64,000 bases of DNA from Poriferisodalis sp022821985. GTDB lineage: Bacteria; Actinomycetota; Acidimicrobiia; Acidimicrobiales; Poriferisodalaceae. Below, piece after piece: positions 43,424 through 50,383 of the stretch (positions within the stretch are counted from its first letter, which is position 1; each line of letters starts with the position of its first letter). A program made the position numbers and the translations under genes. Location: positions 992,001 to 1,056,000 of the forward strand of contig NZ_OZ244781.1 of the NCBI RefSeq assembly GCF_965219595.1. Direction: 5' to 3'. The notes below the pieces were generated by a model. That model had not been told where the DNA came from. It was given only the letters and a program-made list of their open reading frames with translations, and did not search any database.

Positions 43424-43735
43424 ATGGCAGACCAGCCGACATCGCAGGAGCTCACCTTTCGGCTCGACGACGATGTCTCACCTGGCGGCGTATATGCGAA
43501 CTTTGCAGGGGTCTGGCACACTGAACATGAGTTCACAATCGACTTTGCCGCGCTGCCGCACTCACCGACCGGCCCCAACTCCGAATCTGTTGAGGGCCTG
43601 GTCGTCGCCAGAGTGAAGATTCCGCCCTCTGTGATCTTTGCCATCGCCCGAGCCATCTCCGAGAATGTTGCGAAATTTGAGACCCAGTACGGTGCGCTGA
43701 CGCCACCGCCGCCTGAACCGCAGGATCGACCATGA
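43424..43735 (+). CDS. DUF3467-family protein (unit 2)
   Basis: Duplicate of the 103-residue protein at 38723, identical in sequence, with the same ATGA overlap to the next gene. Confidence 0.85.
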   Translation: MADQPTSQELTFRLDDDVSPGGVYANFAGVWHTEHEFTIDFAALPHSPTGPNSESVEGLVVARVKIPPSVIFAIARAISENVAKFETQYGALTPPPPEPQDRP

Positions 43736-43968
43736 ACACAGTCACCAGCTCCGAACAACGTCGAGACCACTTCACCTACAAGCAGCGGATGCCAGCACCC
43801 GCGGGCCGCGACGACCTCGAAGCGCTCGAAGCGCTCGCCATCCGTGATGCATGCAGTCGCGCATGGGCAGATCACCAAGAACGTGTCGCTCAAGGTCTCA
43901 CCTACGGCGACCCGGTCTCTGCGGCCGAACTCCAGGAACGCATCGCCGAGCTCCGCACGACGGGGTGA
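43732..43968 (+). CDS. Small helical protein, antitoxin-like in position (unit 2)
   Basis: Identical duplicate of the 78-residue protein at 39031, keeping both overlaps with its neighbours. Confidence 0.6.
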   Translation: MNTVTSSEQRRDHFTYKQRMPAPAGRDDLEALEALAIRDACSRAWADHQERVAQGLTYGDPVSAAELQERIAELRTTG

Positions 43969-44252
43969 ACGCCCCCAGCGGGTGGCGTTGGTTCGAAATC
44001 GACGCTCCACTCAATGAATGGAGCACCGGCCGCAGCCTCGCAGAAGTGATCGCAGCACACGAGGCGCTTCTGCACATCACCGCGATGCCGTTGGAGGTAC
44101 GACCTGGGCAACCGCTCCCCGAGGCCGCACCCAACAACCTCGTCCGCTACGTCGACCACGGTGACATCCGCGTCATTTTCTTGGTCACCCACCCGATCAT
44201 CGCCGACGGGCTGCGTCTCATACGGATCACGCCCCGCCCCGGTACGCACTGA
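43965..44252 (+). CDS. Small protein, third gene of the DUF3467 operon (unit 2)
   Basis: Identical duplicate of the 95-residue protein at 39264, GTG start within the preceding stop codon. Confidence 0.6.
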   Translation: MNAPSGWRWFEIDAPLNEWSTGRSLAEVIAAHEALLHITAMPLEVRPGQPLPEAAPNNLVRYVDHGDIRVIFLVTHPIIADGLRLIRITPRPGTH

Positions 44253-44344
44253 GCCCGGATCCACCGGTGGGGGTTGGGGTTGGTTCGTGTCCGCCGGAAA
44301 GGCCTCCTGACGTGGCGTTTTGCCGTTGAGGATTGTTCGGCGTG

Positions 44345-44716
44345 ATGCCAGGTCGGGAGAAACTCTCCGTGAGCACGATAACGCAGGGTCTGGATCGGGT
44401 GGAGGCAGTGTTCGACGACGGGTCTTTGGTCGCGGACGCGGGTCTGTTGCTGGCGGGCACGCTGATGGATCGGCTGGGCCTGGAGGGGCTGATCGATGAG
44501 GCCGTGACGCCGCCGGGGGCGGGCCGCGGGGCGGGCGCGAAGGTGCTGCCGACGGTGTGCTCGATGCTGGTGGGCGGATCCTTCTTCTCCGATGTTGATC
44601 GGCTGCGGGCCGGCTCGACGGGGGCGGTGCTGGCGTTCGCGCCGGTGGCGCCTTCGACTTTGGGGTCGTTCATGCGGTCCTTCACGTGGGGTCATGTGCG
44701 CCAGCTCGACCGCGTT
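44345..44716 (+). pseudogene. IS1380-family transposase, N-terminal fragment (unit 2)
   Basis: Identical duplicate of the fragment at 39644, cut at the same base. The truncation therefore predates the tandem duplication. Confidence 0.85.
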
Positions 44717-44722
44717 ACCGCC

Positions 44723-45127
44723 TCAGCCACGCGACGCGCCCGCCTCACGAAACCCGTACACCACACGACGCGGATCGGCTGGCGGCTCGGGCCGCGCTCT
44801 GCCGAGCGCGGCCCGCTCGACGCTCAGAACGCGCCGCTGCTGCCAGCGGGCCAGCAGCGGCAGAACCGCCAGCCAGTAGATCGCCAGCGTTCCCGTCGCC
44901 GCTAGGAACACAGGGAGCACGGGGAGTTGAAGCGGGGTCCAGCCGATCGCTAGGCCCCCCAGCACTGCGGATGCTGCTCCTGCAGGTGCTCCGGTAGCGA
45001 GGAAGACCAGCCGTTCGCAGCGGTCGCGAGCGCGTAGCCCTTTCAGCCCTTTCACGACTAACAATCGCCAGGATGGCTTAGGCGATGTGCTCGTACGCAT
45101 GGTGTCAGGGTAGTTCGCGGCGGTCAT
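44723..45127 (-). CDS. Small membrane protein, putative partner/immunity protein A (unit 2)
   Basis: Identical duplicate of the 134-residue protein at 40022, again 14 nt after an effector stop codon. Confidence 0.72.
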   Translation of the reverse strand: MTAANYPDTMRTSTSPKPSWRLLVVKGLKGLRARDRCERLVFLATGAPAGAASAVLGGLAIGWTPLQLPVLPVFLAATGTLAIYWLAVLPLLARWQQRRVLSVERAALGRARPEPPADPRRVVYGFREAGASRG

Positions 45128-45141
45128 CGTCGTTTCCCGCC

Positions 45142-46368
45142 TCACTTGCCGCAGTAGTAGCTGTCGCCACGGTCGCACCAGGACTTGTAGATGATCCGGT
45201 AATACTCCGCGTCGGTGAGTTCCCCGGCCTCGTATCTGAGGGCTGCCTCGTGCGCTTCCTCGGCTGTGGTCTCGCCGTCGCCGTCGTAGTCGCCGTCGGG
45301 ATCGTCCGGGTCCGGCGTCGGCTGCTGGCTGGAGCCGCCCGAGCCGCTGTCATCGCTCGGCGGGGTCCACCCTTCCGGGATCAGCTGCGGCAGCGGCGCT
45401 TGGGTGGACCCGTACGCCAACACGCCACATCCCGTAGCAAACGCAGCGCCGCCGGGAGTCAAGGCTCCGGCACTCCCGGCGCTGATAGCTCCGCCGGCCC
45501 CGTAACACACAGCGGCGCCGACGGCGGCCTGCGCTGCGGGGTTGAGGTTCTGCCATGCACGCAACACGGGAGTGACCTGCTGGATGTTGGCGTTGATGCG
45601 CTGCCGCTCGGACTCGCTGAGATCCTTCACGAACGCTTCCAACCCGTCGGCCACTCCCTTGGCGGCGGACGCAGCGGCGTTCTTGGTGGCTTCCGATTGC
45701 GCCTCCCAGGCCTTCGCCTCGGCATCGGTTACCTCGGCGTTGTTGTCGGCTACCCATTTCACAGCGCCGCTCAGCCAAGACCAGCCCTTCGCCAGCGCGT
45801 CCCTCACCACGCGTTGCGTGGGCCGCTGGCCCGAACCGCTGCCCGAGCCTGAGCCGCCGCCCTTTCCGTTCTTGTTCGGCTCGGTGCAGTTCGGCGGCGT
45901 GCCGGTCTGCCCGTCAGGGCACACGTCATCGGAGCCGCCCTCGCCGGAGCTGGAGTCGTCGCTGCCTCCGTCGTCGGCGTTCTTGGGGTCGGGCTTGTTG
46001 TCGTCGCTGCCCGTGTCGTCATCACCGCCGTCGCCGCTGTCGTTGTCGGTGCTGGTGCCTTCGCCTCCATCGCCGCCGTCGTTGCCGTCGTCGTCGTTGT
46101 TGGGGTCGTGGTTCTCGTTGGTGGACGGGGCCGGGTAGCAGTTCGGGTAGGTGCCGAGCATCCCCTCACCGCATGTCAGGTTTCGCTGGACCGGCGTGTG
46201 AGGGTGGTTGTAGCTCGTCTCGTTCCAGCACTGATTTCCCGCGAACGGGTCATACGCGCAGCGGCGCACGGTGACGCCGTGAGCGCCGGCGGGCGCCGCG
46301 GCTACGGCGGTGAGCGTGGACGCTGCGACGAGCAGCGCGCACAGCGCTGCGAGGGTGCGTTTGGTCAT
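45142..46368 (-). CDS. Secreted multi-domain effector-like protein, variant A (spans units 2-3)
   Basis: A 408-residue protein identical to that at 40441. The 5' part (signal peptide, Cys module, first part of the linker) comes from partial unit 3, the rest from unit 2. The upstream dyad and AT-rich patch are kept in unit 3, so its promoter is probably intact. Confidence 0.72.
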   Translation of the reverse strand: MTKRTLAALCALLVAASTLTAVAAAPAGAHGVTVRRCAYDPFAGNQCWNETSYNHPHTPVQRNLTCGEGMLGTYPNCYPAPSTNENHDPNNDDDGNDGGDGGEGTSTDNDSGDGGDDDTGSDDNKPDPKNADDGGSDDSSSGEGGSDDVCPDGQTGTPPNCTEPNKNGKGGGSGSGSGSGQRPTQRVVRDALAKGWSWLSGAVKWVADNNAEVTDAEAKAWEAQSEATKNAAASAAKGVADGLEAFVKDLSESERQRINANIQQVTPVLRAWQNLNPAAQAAVGAAVCYGAGGAISAGSAGALTPGGAAFATGCGVLAYGSTQAPLPQLIPEGWTPPSDDSGSGGSSQQPTPDPDDPDGDYDGDGETTAEEAHEAALRYEAGELTDAEYYRIIYKSWCDRGDSYYCGK

Positions 46369-46766
46369 GGGTGGGTGCCTCCGGGCGTGCTGGGCGGATG
46401 TGGGCGATCCGTGTCCGCGCCGGCTGCAACGGGGAACCCATGCAACTGATGCCGTCCGTGCAGCCGGCGCGGTCACGAATCGTTCGTTTTGCGCACGCCC
46501 GAATCGGACAGCAACCGACATCTGGGGCCCGTCGACGAATGGACGCGCCCAGAGGGGCACGAGAGGCGGAAGCCCAGCAGTCATGGGGGTTTGGGGCTCT
46601 CGGCCGTGGCCGCGCCCGCTCAGCGCCCGGCAGGTGCGCGGCCGGGTTGCGGGGCCTGTCCGGGTCAGGTACTATACGAACATATATCGCGCATCAGAAA
46701 CGCGTGCCCTGCCAGTGGACACCGACGCCGAACCGGCACCGCGCAGCCTCGCGCAAGCGGCCCGCC
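46039..46766. repeat. Partial third copy of the 4,701-bp unit
   Basis: 728 bp matching the start of the unit (effector 5' part and leader). It ends in CGGCCCGCC, after which the sequence changes to the asd remnant. The matching base in unit 1 is 37364, 59 nt before the asd stop. Confidence 0.92.
46415..46472 (-). promoter_or_regulatory. Effector leader inverted repeat, unit 3 copy
   Basis: The same 14-bp dyad as at 37013, in front of the effector start at 46368. Confidence 0.6.
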
Positions 46767-46899
46767 GCCTACAACGGCGTCAGCACCTCGGCCAGCTCCA
46801 CGCCCGGCGCATCGGCCAGCAACTCGACAACCCGCCCAAGCAGCACCGACCGCATCACATCGCCTACCTGGCCGTTGGCCCCAACGATTCCTACTCTCG
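46767..46899 (-). pseudogene. asd: Decayed asd remnant beside lysC
   Basis: On the minus strand the start of Asd (VGIVGANGQVGDVMRS, compare VGIVGATGQVGGVMRA) is fused directly to a late segment (VVELLADAPGVELAEVLTPL, compare ATELLAEAPGVELADVPTPL). The start codon is lost and about 250 internal codons, including the catalytic Cys, are deleted. It differs from the repeat copies at many positions, so it is not a recent deletion of them. Its place right after lysC is where a native lysC-asd operon would have asd. Confidence 0.82.
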
Positions 46900-46944
46900 G
46901 GGAGTCAGAGCTGCCGGGCAGCCCTTGGCGTTCTTCTGTGAATT

Positions 46945-48171
46945 TCAGTCGAGGCCGAAGGCTGTGTGCAGGGCGACGGTGGCTCGGTCTACGTCTGCTT
47001 CGGCTACTACGCAGGAGATGCGGATTGGCGAGGTGGAGATCATCTCGATGTTGATGTGCTGGGATGCCAGCGTCTCGAACATGGTGGCGGCCACGCCGGG
47101 GTGGCTGGCCATGCCGGCGCCGACGAGCGACACCCGGGCGATGCCGACATCGGTGTTCGTCGACGAGAAGCCCACCGTGTCCACCATTCCCTCGCAGATT
47201 CCGCGTACCTCATCGGCGCTCTCCGCGGGAACCGTGAACGAGATGTCGGTGCGATCGTGGCCGCCCACGTTCTGCACGATCATGTCAACCACGACCGCAG
47301 CGTCAGCGAGCGTGCGGAACACCTTGGCGGCGATGCCGGGCTCGTCGCGGACGCCGACCAGCGTCACCTTGGCCTGCGATGTGTCCGGCACGATGCCGGT
47401 CACGATCGGCTTTTCCATTTCCCTCGCGTCCATGCCTGACTCCCCCTCGACGACCCATGTTCCCGGTTCCCACGTGAATGCCGAGCGCACGTGCAGGGGA
47501 ACGCCATACGTGCGGGCAACCTCGACCGAGCGGGCGGCCGGCTTGGGGCAGCCCATCGCAGTCATCTCGAGCAGCTCATCGAACCCGATACGCGCAATCT
47601 TGCGAGCAGTGGGGCACACCCGTGGATCGGTGGTGAACACTCCCGACACATCGGTGTAGAGCTCGCAGGCGTCGGCGCCGAGGCCGTGCGCCAGGGCGAC
47701 GGCCGTGGTGTCTGACCCGCCGCGTCCCAGGAACGTCACGTCGTTGTCGGTCGACACGCCCTGCGCGCCGGCGACGACAGCGACGCGACCGGCTTCGAGC
47801 GACTCGGTCACCCGCTTGGGCGTGACCGACAGGATCTTGGCGTTGCGGTGGTTCGTGTCGGTGAGAAAGCCCGCCTGGCTGCCGGTGAACGAGTCGGCCG
47901 GCACGCCCACGTCATGCAGCGCCATGCACATCAGCGCGATGGCCTTGCGCTCGCCCGCGGTGATGAGCATGTCGAGTTCGCGGCCCGACGGCTCGTCGGT
48001 GATCTGGGTGGCCAGCGCGATGAGCTCGTCGGTTTCGGAGCCCATGGCGCTGACGACGAGCACAATCTCGTCGCCGCGGGTGCGGCAGTGCTTTACGTGG
48101 TCGGCTACCTCGCGCATGCGCGCCGCGCTGGCGATTGACGTTCCGCCGAACTTCTGCACGACTAGGGGCAC
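46945..48171 (-). CDS. lysC: Aspartokinase
   Basis: A 408-residue aspartate kinase starting at GTG. VVQKFGGTSIASAARM opens the kinase domain, and FLGRGGSDTTAVALAHGLGADACELYTDVSGV marks the catalytic and nucleotide site in two segments. Two C-terminal ACT domains (VTLVGVRDEPGIAAKVF and the region round VGAGMASHPGVAATMF) bind Lys/Thr for feedback control. It makes aspartyl phosphate for Asd. A longer upstream frame crosses the structured element and is not coding. Confidence 0.95.
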   Translation of the reverse strand: MPLVVQKFGGTSIASAARMREVADHVKHCRTRGDEIVLVVSAMGSETDELIALATQITDEPSGRELDMLITAGERKAIALMCMALHDVGVPADSFTGSQAGFLTDTNHRNAKILSVTPKRVTESLEAGRVAVVAGAQGVSTDNDVTFLGRGGSDTTAVALAHGLGADACELYTDVSGVFTTDPRVCPTARKIARIGFDELLEMTAMGCPKPAARSVEVARTYGVPLHVRSAFTWEPGTWVVEGESGMDAREMEKPIVTGIVPDTSQAKVTLVGVRDEPGIAAKVFRTLADAAVVVDMIVQNVGGHDRTDISFTVPAESADEVRGICEGMVDTVGFSSTNTDVGIARVSLVGAGMASHPGVAATMFETLASQHINIEMISTSPIRISCVVAEADVDRATVALHTAFGLD

Positions 48172-48280
48172 GTTGGGCGAGGGTATCGGGGGGGCTTGCG
48201 GGCGCTTTCTGATCAGGTGGGTTCGGGGTGGAGGATGCTTCCGGGGTGGACGGGGGCAGACGCGGCCTGTGCGTGCGTCC

Positions 48281-48397
48281 GGGGTGGGCGGGGGCAGGCG
48301 CACCCGTGCTTCAGACAAGCGCAGCGCCGCCCGCTGCAGGGTGGATGGGCTTTGGCGCTGCGAACTGCGCGCGGGCACACCTGCCCCCGCCCACCCC
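48281..48397. repeat. ~115-nt structured element, copy 5
   Basis: Outer arms 48281-48298 and 48380-48397 pair over 18 bp; the inner arms match those of copy 3. The conserved strand reads CACCCGTGCTTCAGACA here (one base differs). It lies between divergent lysC and the cyclophilin gene. A partial arm-like repeat (GGGGTGGACGGGGGCAGACG) lies just before it at 48243-48262. Confidence 0.85.
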
Positions 48398-48473
48398 TCG
48401 TTGCTCTGTGTGTTTGCCCGGGGTGCTATCTAGGCGTCGGTAGTGTGACCGCCGGCACATCTCAGGGGCACTT

Positions 48474-49403
48474 ATGAGCAGCGAGAAGCGACAGCGGCAG
48501 CGCGAGAACCGGATGCGGGCGGTTGCCGAAGCGGAACGCGCGAAGAAGCGTTCGAGCACTACTCGCAAGGTGTTGCGCGTGGTGATCATCGCGGCGGCCG
48601 TGCTGCTTGCGATCTTCCTTTGGAGCTACTTCAGCGGGGACGACAGTGACGATGGCGGCGATGCTGCGGTCGCTGCTGAGGCTGAGGCGACTGAGGTCAC
48701 TTCGTTTGAGACTGATGAGCCGGGCGACGAAGCGGCGCCGGTTACTGAGGCTGCGGCCGAGTCTGAGGCCGACAGCGGTCCCGATGAGGCGGCTGCGCCG
48801 GACCCGACGTCGTGTCCTGCGGAGGACGGCAGCGATGGGCCGCTCAACCAGTTCGACGCCCCGCCGCCGCTTTGCATCGATCCCGACACCATGTACGCCG
48901 CGGCCTTCGACACGAACATGGGCAGCTTCACGATGCTGCTCAACCCGGCACTCGACATCGACAGCGTCAACAATTTCGTGGTGCTGGGCCGCTGGGGCGC
49001 ATTCGACGGCACGCTGTTCCACCGGATCATCTCCGACTTCGTGATCCAGGGCGGCGATGTGCAGCTCGACTTCGGCCGCGGCGGGCCCGGCTACCAGTTC
49101 ACCGGTGCCTTCCCGCCTGCGGACGACTGGTACCGGATCGGATCGGTGGCCATGGCCAACCGGGGCAATCCGGCCACTAACGGCTCGCAGTTCTTCGTGA
49201 TCACCGGCCCCAACGGCGCCGGCTTGCCGCCGCTGTACTCGCCGCTCGGCCATGTTGTCGAGGGCATGGATGTCGTGATGGAGATCGAAGGCGTCGCTAC
49301 CGGCGCAGGCGACGTGCCGGTCCAGGATGTCGTGGTCAAGAGCGTGACCGTCAGCGAAGCCAGCCAAGCTCAGATCGACGCATACACCGATGCGCGTAGC
49401 TGA
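48474..49403 (+). CDS. Membrane-anchored cyclophilin-type peptidyl-prolyl isomerase
   Basis: A 309-residue protein: a basic cytoplasmic start, one membrane helix (VVIIAAAVLLAIFLWSYF), an acidic Ala/Glu-rich linker and a cyclophilin domain. The domain has GTLFHRIISDFVIQGGD, VAMANRGNPATNGSQFFVIT and LGHVVEGMDVV. It helps fold proteins outside the membrane. The Trp of the cyclosporin site is not evident, as in many bacterial forms. A REP-like element begins at its stop. Confidence 0.92.
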   Translation: MSSEKRQRQRENRMRAVAEAERAKKRSSTTRKVLRVVIIAAAVLLAIFLWSYFSGDDSDDGGDAAVAAEAEATEVTSFETDEPGDEAAPVTEAAAESEADSGPDEAAAPDPTSCPAEDGSDGPLNQFDAPPPLCIDPDTMYAAAFDTNMGSFTMLLNPALDIDSVNNFVVLGRWGAFDGTLFHRIISDFVIQGGDVQLDFGRGGPGYQFTGAFPPADDWYRIGSVAMANRGNPATNGSQFFVITGPNGAGLPPLYSPLGHVVEGMDVVMEIEGVATGAGDVPVQDVVVKSVTVSEASQAQIDAYTDARS

Positions 49404-49465
49404 GGCTGAGCCGATAGGCGAAGCCGGGGCCCGAGCGGCCCGTGAGCGCAGCGAACAAGAGCGGG
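49403..49465 (+). repeat. REP-like element after the cyclophilin gene
   Basis: A full copy in the gene sense: GAGGCTGAGCC, then GGCGAAGCCGGGGCCCGAGC, GGCCCGTGAGCGCAGCG and AACAAGAGCGGG. It starts at the last base of the stop codon. Copies: 14400, 14457, 29998, 50277 and 57368. Confidence 0.8.
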
Positions 49466-49571
49466 AAGCAATAGGTGCGACAACGAGAAGGTTCAACTAG
49501 CCGCGCAGCCTCTAACCCGCGCGGGGCGGCGGGCCCAACGCGTCGAACCGATCAGGCGTAGGCTCGCTCCG

Positions 49572-50279
49572 ATGCAGCGCCAGTCAGAAGACGGCCCCAC
49601 GGAGCCGCCCGAGTCGGGATGGTCATTCCCTCCCGCGTCGACCGCAGACGAGAACGGTCTCGTCGGTGCGGGCGCCGACCTCGAGGCGGGCACGCTGCTC
49701 GGTGCCTACCGGGCAGGGCTGTTTCCCATGCCGCTGGGCGACACCGTCGGCTGGTGGTCGCCCGACCCGCGAGGCATCCTGCCGCTCAGCTACCTGCGGG
49801 TGAGCCGCTCGCTGCGGCGAGCCTGCCGACGGTTCGACATCCGCATCGACACCGCCTTCGAGCAGGTGCTGGAGTCGTGCGCCGATCCCGCCCGCCCGCA
49901 CGGCTGGATCAGCGACGACATGCACAACGCCTACCTGCAGCTCCACGAGCTCGGGTGGGCCCACAGCGTGGAGACCTGGCTCGACGACGAGCTGGTGGGC
50001 GGCCTGTACGGCGTGGCCGTGGGCGCCTTCTTTGCCGGCGAGTCGATGTTCCACACCGAGACCGATGCCTCCAAGGTCGCCCTCGTGGCGCTGGTGGATG
50101 CGCTCAAGGTGACCGGCGGCGCGCTGCTGGACGTGCAATGGAACACACCGCACCTGGCCGGGCTCGGTGCCGTGGAGGTCGAGCGTGCGGCCTACCTGGA
50201 GCTGCTGGCCGAAGCCATCACGCGGCCGCTGCCTGAGATCTGGCTGCGCCCGATGGTCTTCCGCATGCTCGACGGCTGA
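49572..50279 (+). CDS. aat: Leucyl/phenylalanyl-tRNA--protein transferase
   Basis: A 235-residue Aat. VGAGADLEAGTLLGAYRAGLFPM opens the family pattern in two parts, WWSPDPRGILPL and HTETDASKVALVAL follow, and DVQWNTPHLAGLGAVEV forms the C-terminal pocket. It attaches Leu or Phe to N-terminal Arg/Lys of proteins for the N-end rule ClpAP pathway. The N-terminal 25 residues are an unconserved extension. Confidence 0.94.
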   Translation: MQRQSEDGPTEPPESGWSFPPASTADENGLVGAGADLEAGTLLGAYRAGLFPMPLGDTVGWWSPDPRGILPLSYLRVSRSLRRACRRFDIRIDTAFEQVLESCADPARPHGWISDDMHNAYLQLHELGWAHSVETWLDDELVGGLYGVAVGAFFAGESMFHTETDASKVALVALVDALKVTGGALLDVQWNTPHLAGLGAVEVERAAYLELLAEAITRPLPEIWLRPMVFRMLDG

Positions 50280-50343
50280 GCCCGGGCCCCGGGCCCGAGC
50301 GGCCCGTGAGCCCGATCACATGAAGACTGGGAACAAGAGCGGG
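50277..50343 (+). repeat. REP-like element after aat
   Basis: A variant copy beginning at the aat stop codon. It has GGCCCGAGCGGCCCGTGAGC, then a different middle (CCGATCACATGAAGACTGG) and the end GAACAAGAGCGGG. The middle matches the copy inside the nfeD-like gene (ACTGGGAACAAGAGCGGG), so two subtypes exist. Confidence 0.75.
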
Positions 50344-50383
50344 CAACACGGGAAGGCTCTGAGGGGCCGTAGCGTTCACGACC

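Larger units (their letters stand above)
41338..46038. repeat. 4,701-bp tandem repeat unit 2
   Basis: A second full unit, identical to unit 1 as far as compared by eye; every protein encoded is the same. Junctions lie inside the linker of the effector gene, so each effector gene joins the 3' end of one unit to the 5' end of the next. Confidence 0.95.

Noticed and set aside
34261..46766. CRISPR array or phage region explaining the repeats
   Set aside because: Repeat units are 4.7 kb with genes; no short direct repeats with unique spacers, and no phage structural genes are seen.
46310..47659. 449-codon plus-strand frame running from the effector leader into lysC
   Set aside because: It is antisense to the effector start and to lysC and arises only from the junction of the partial repeat; no domain support.
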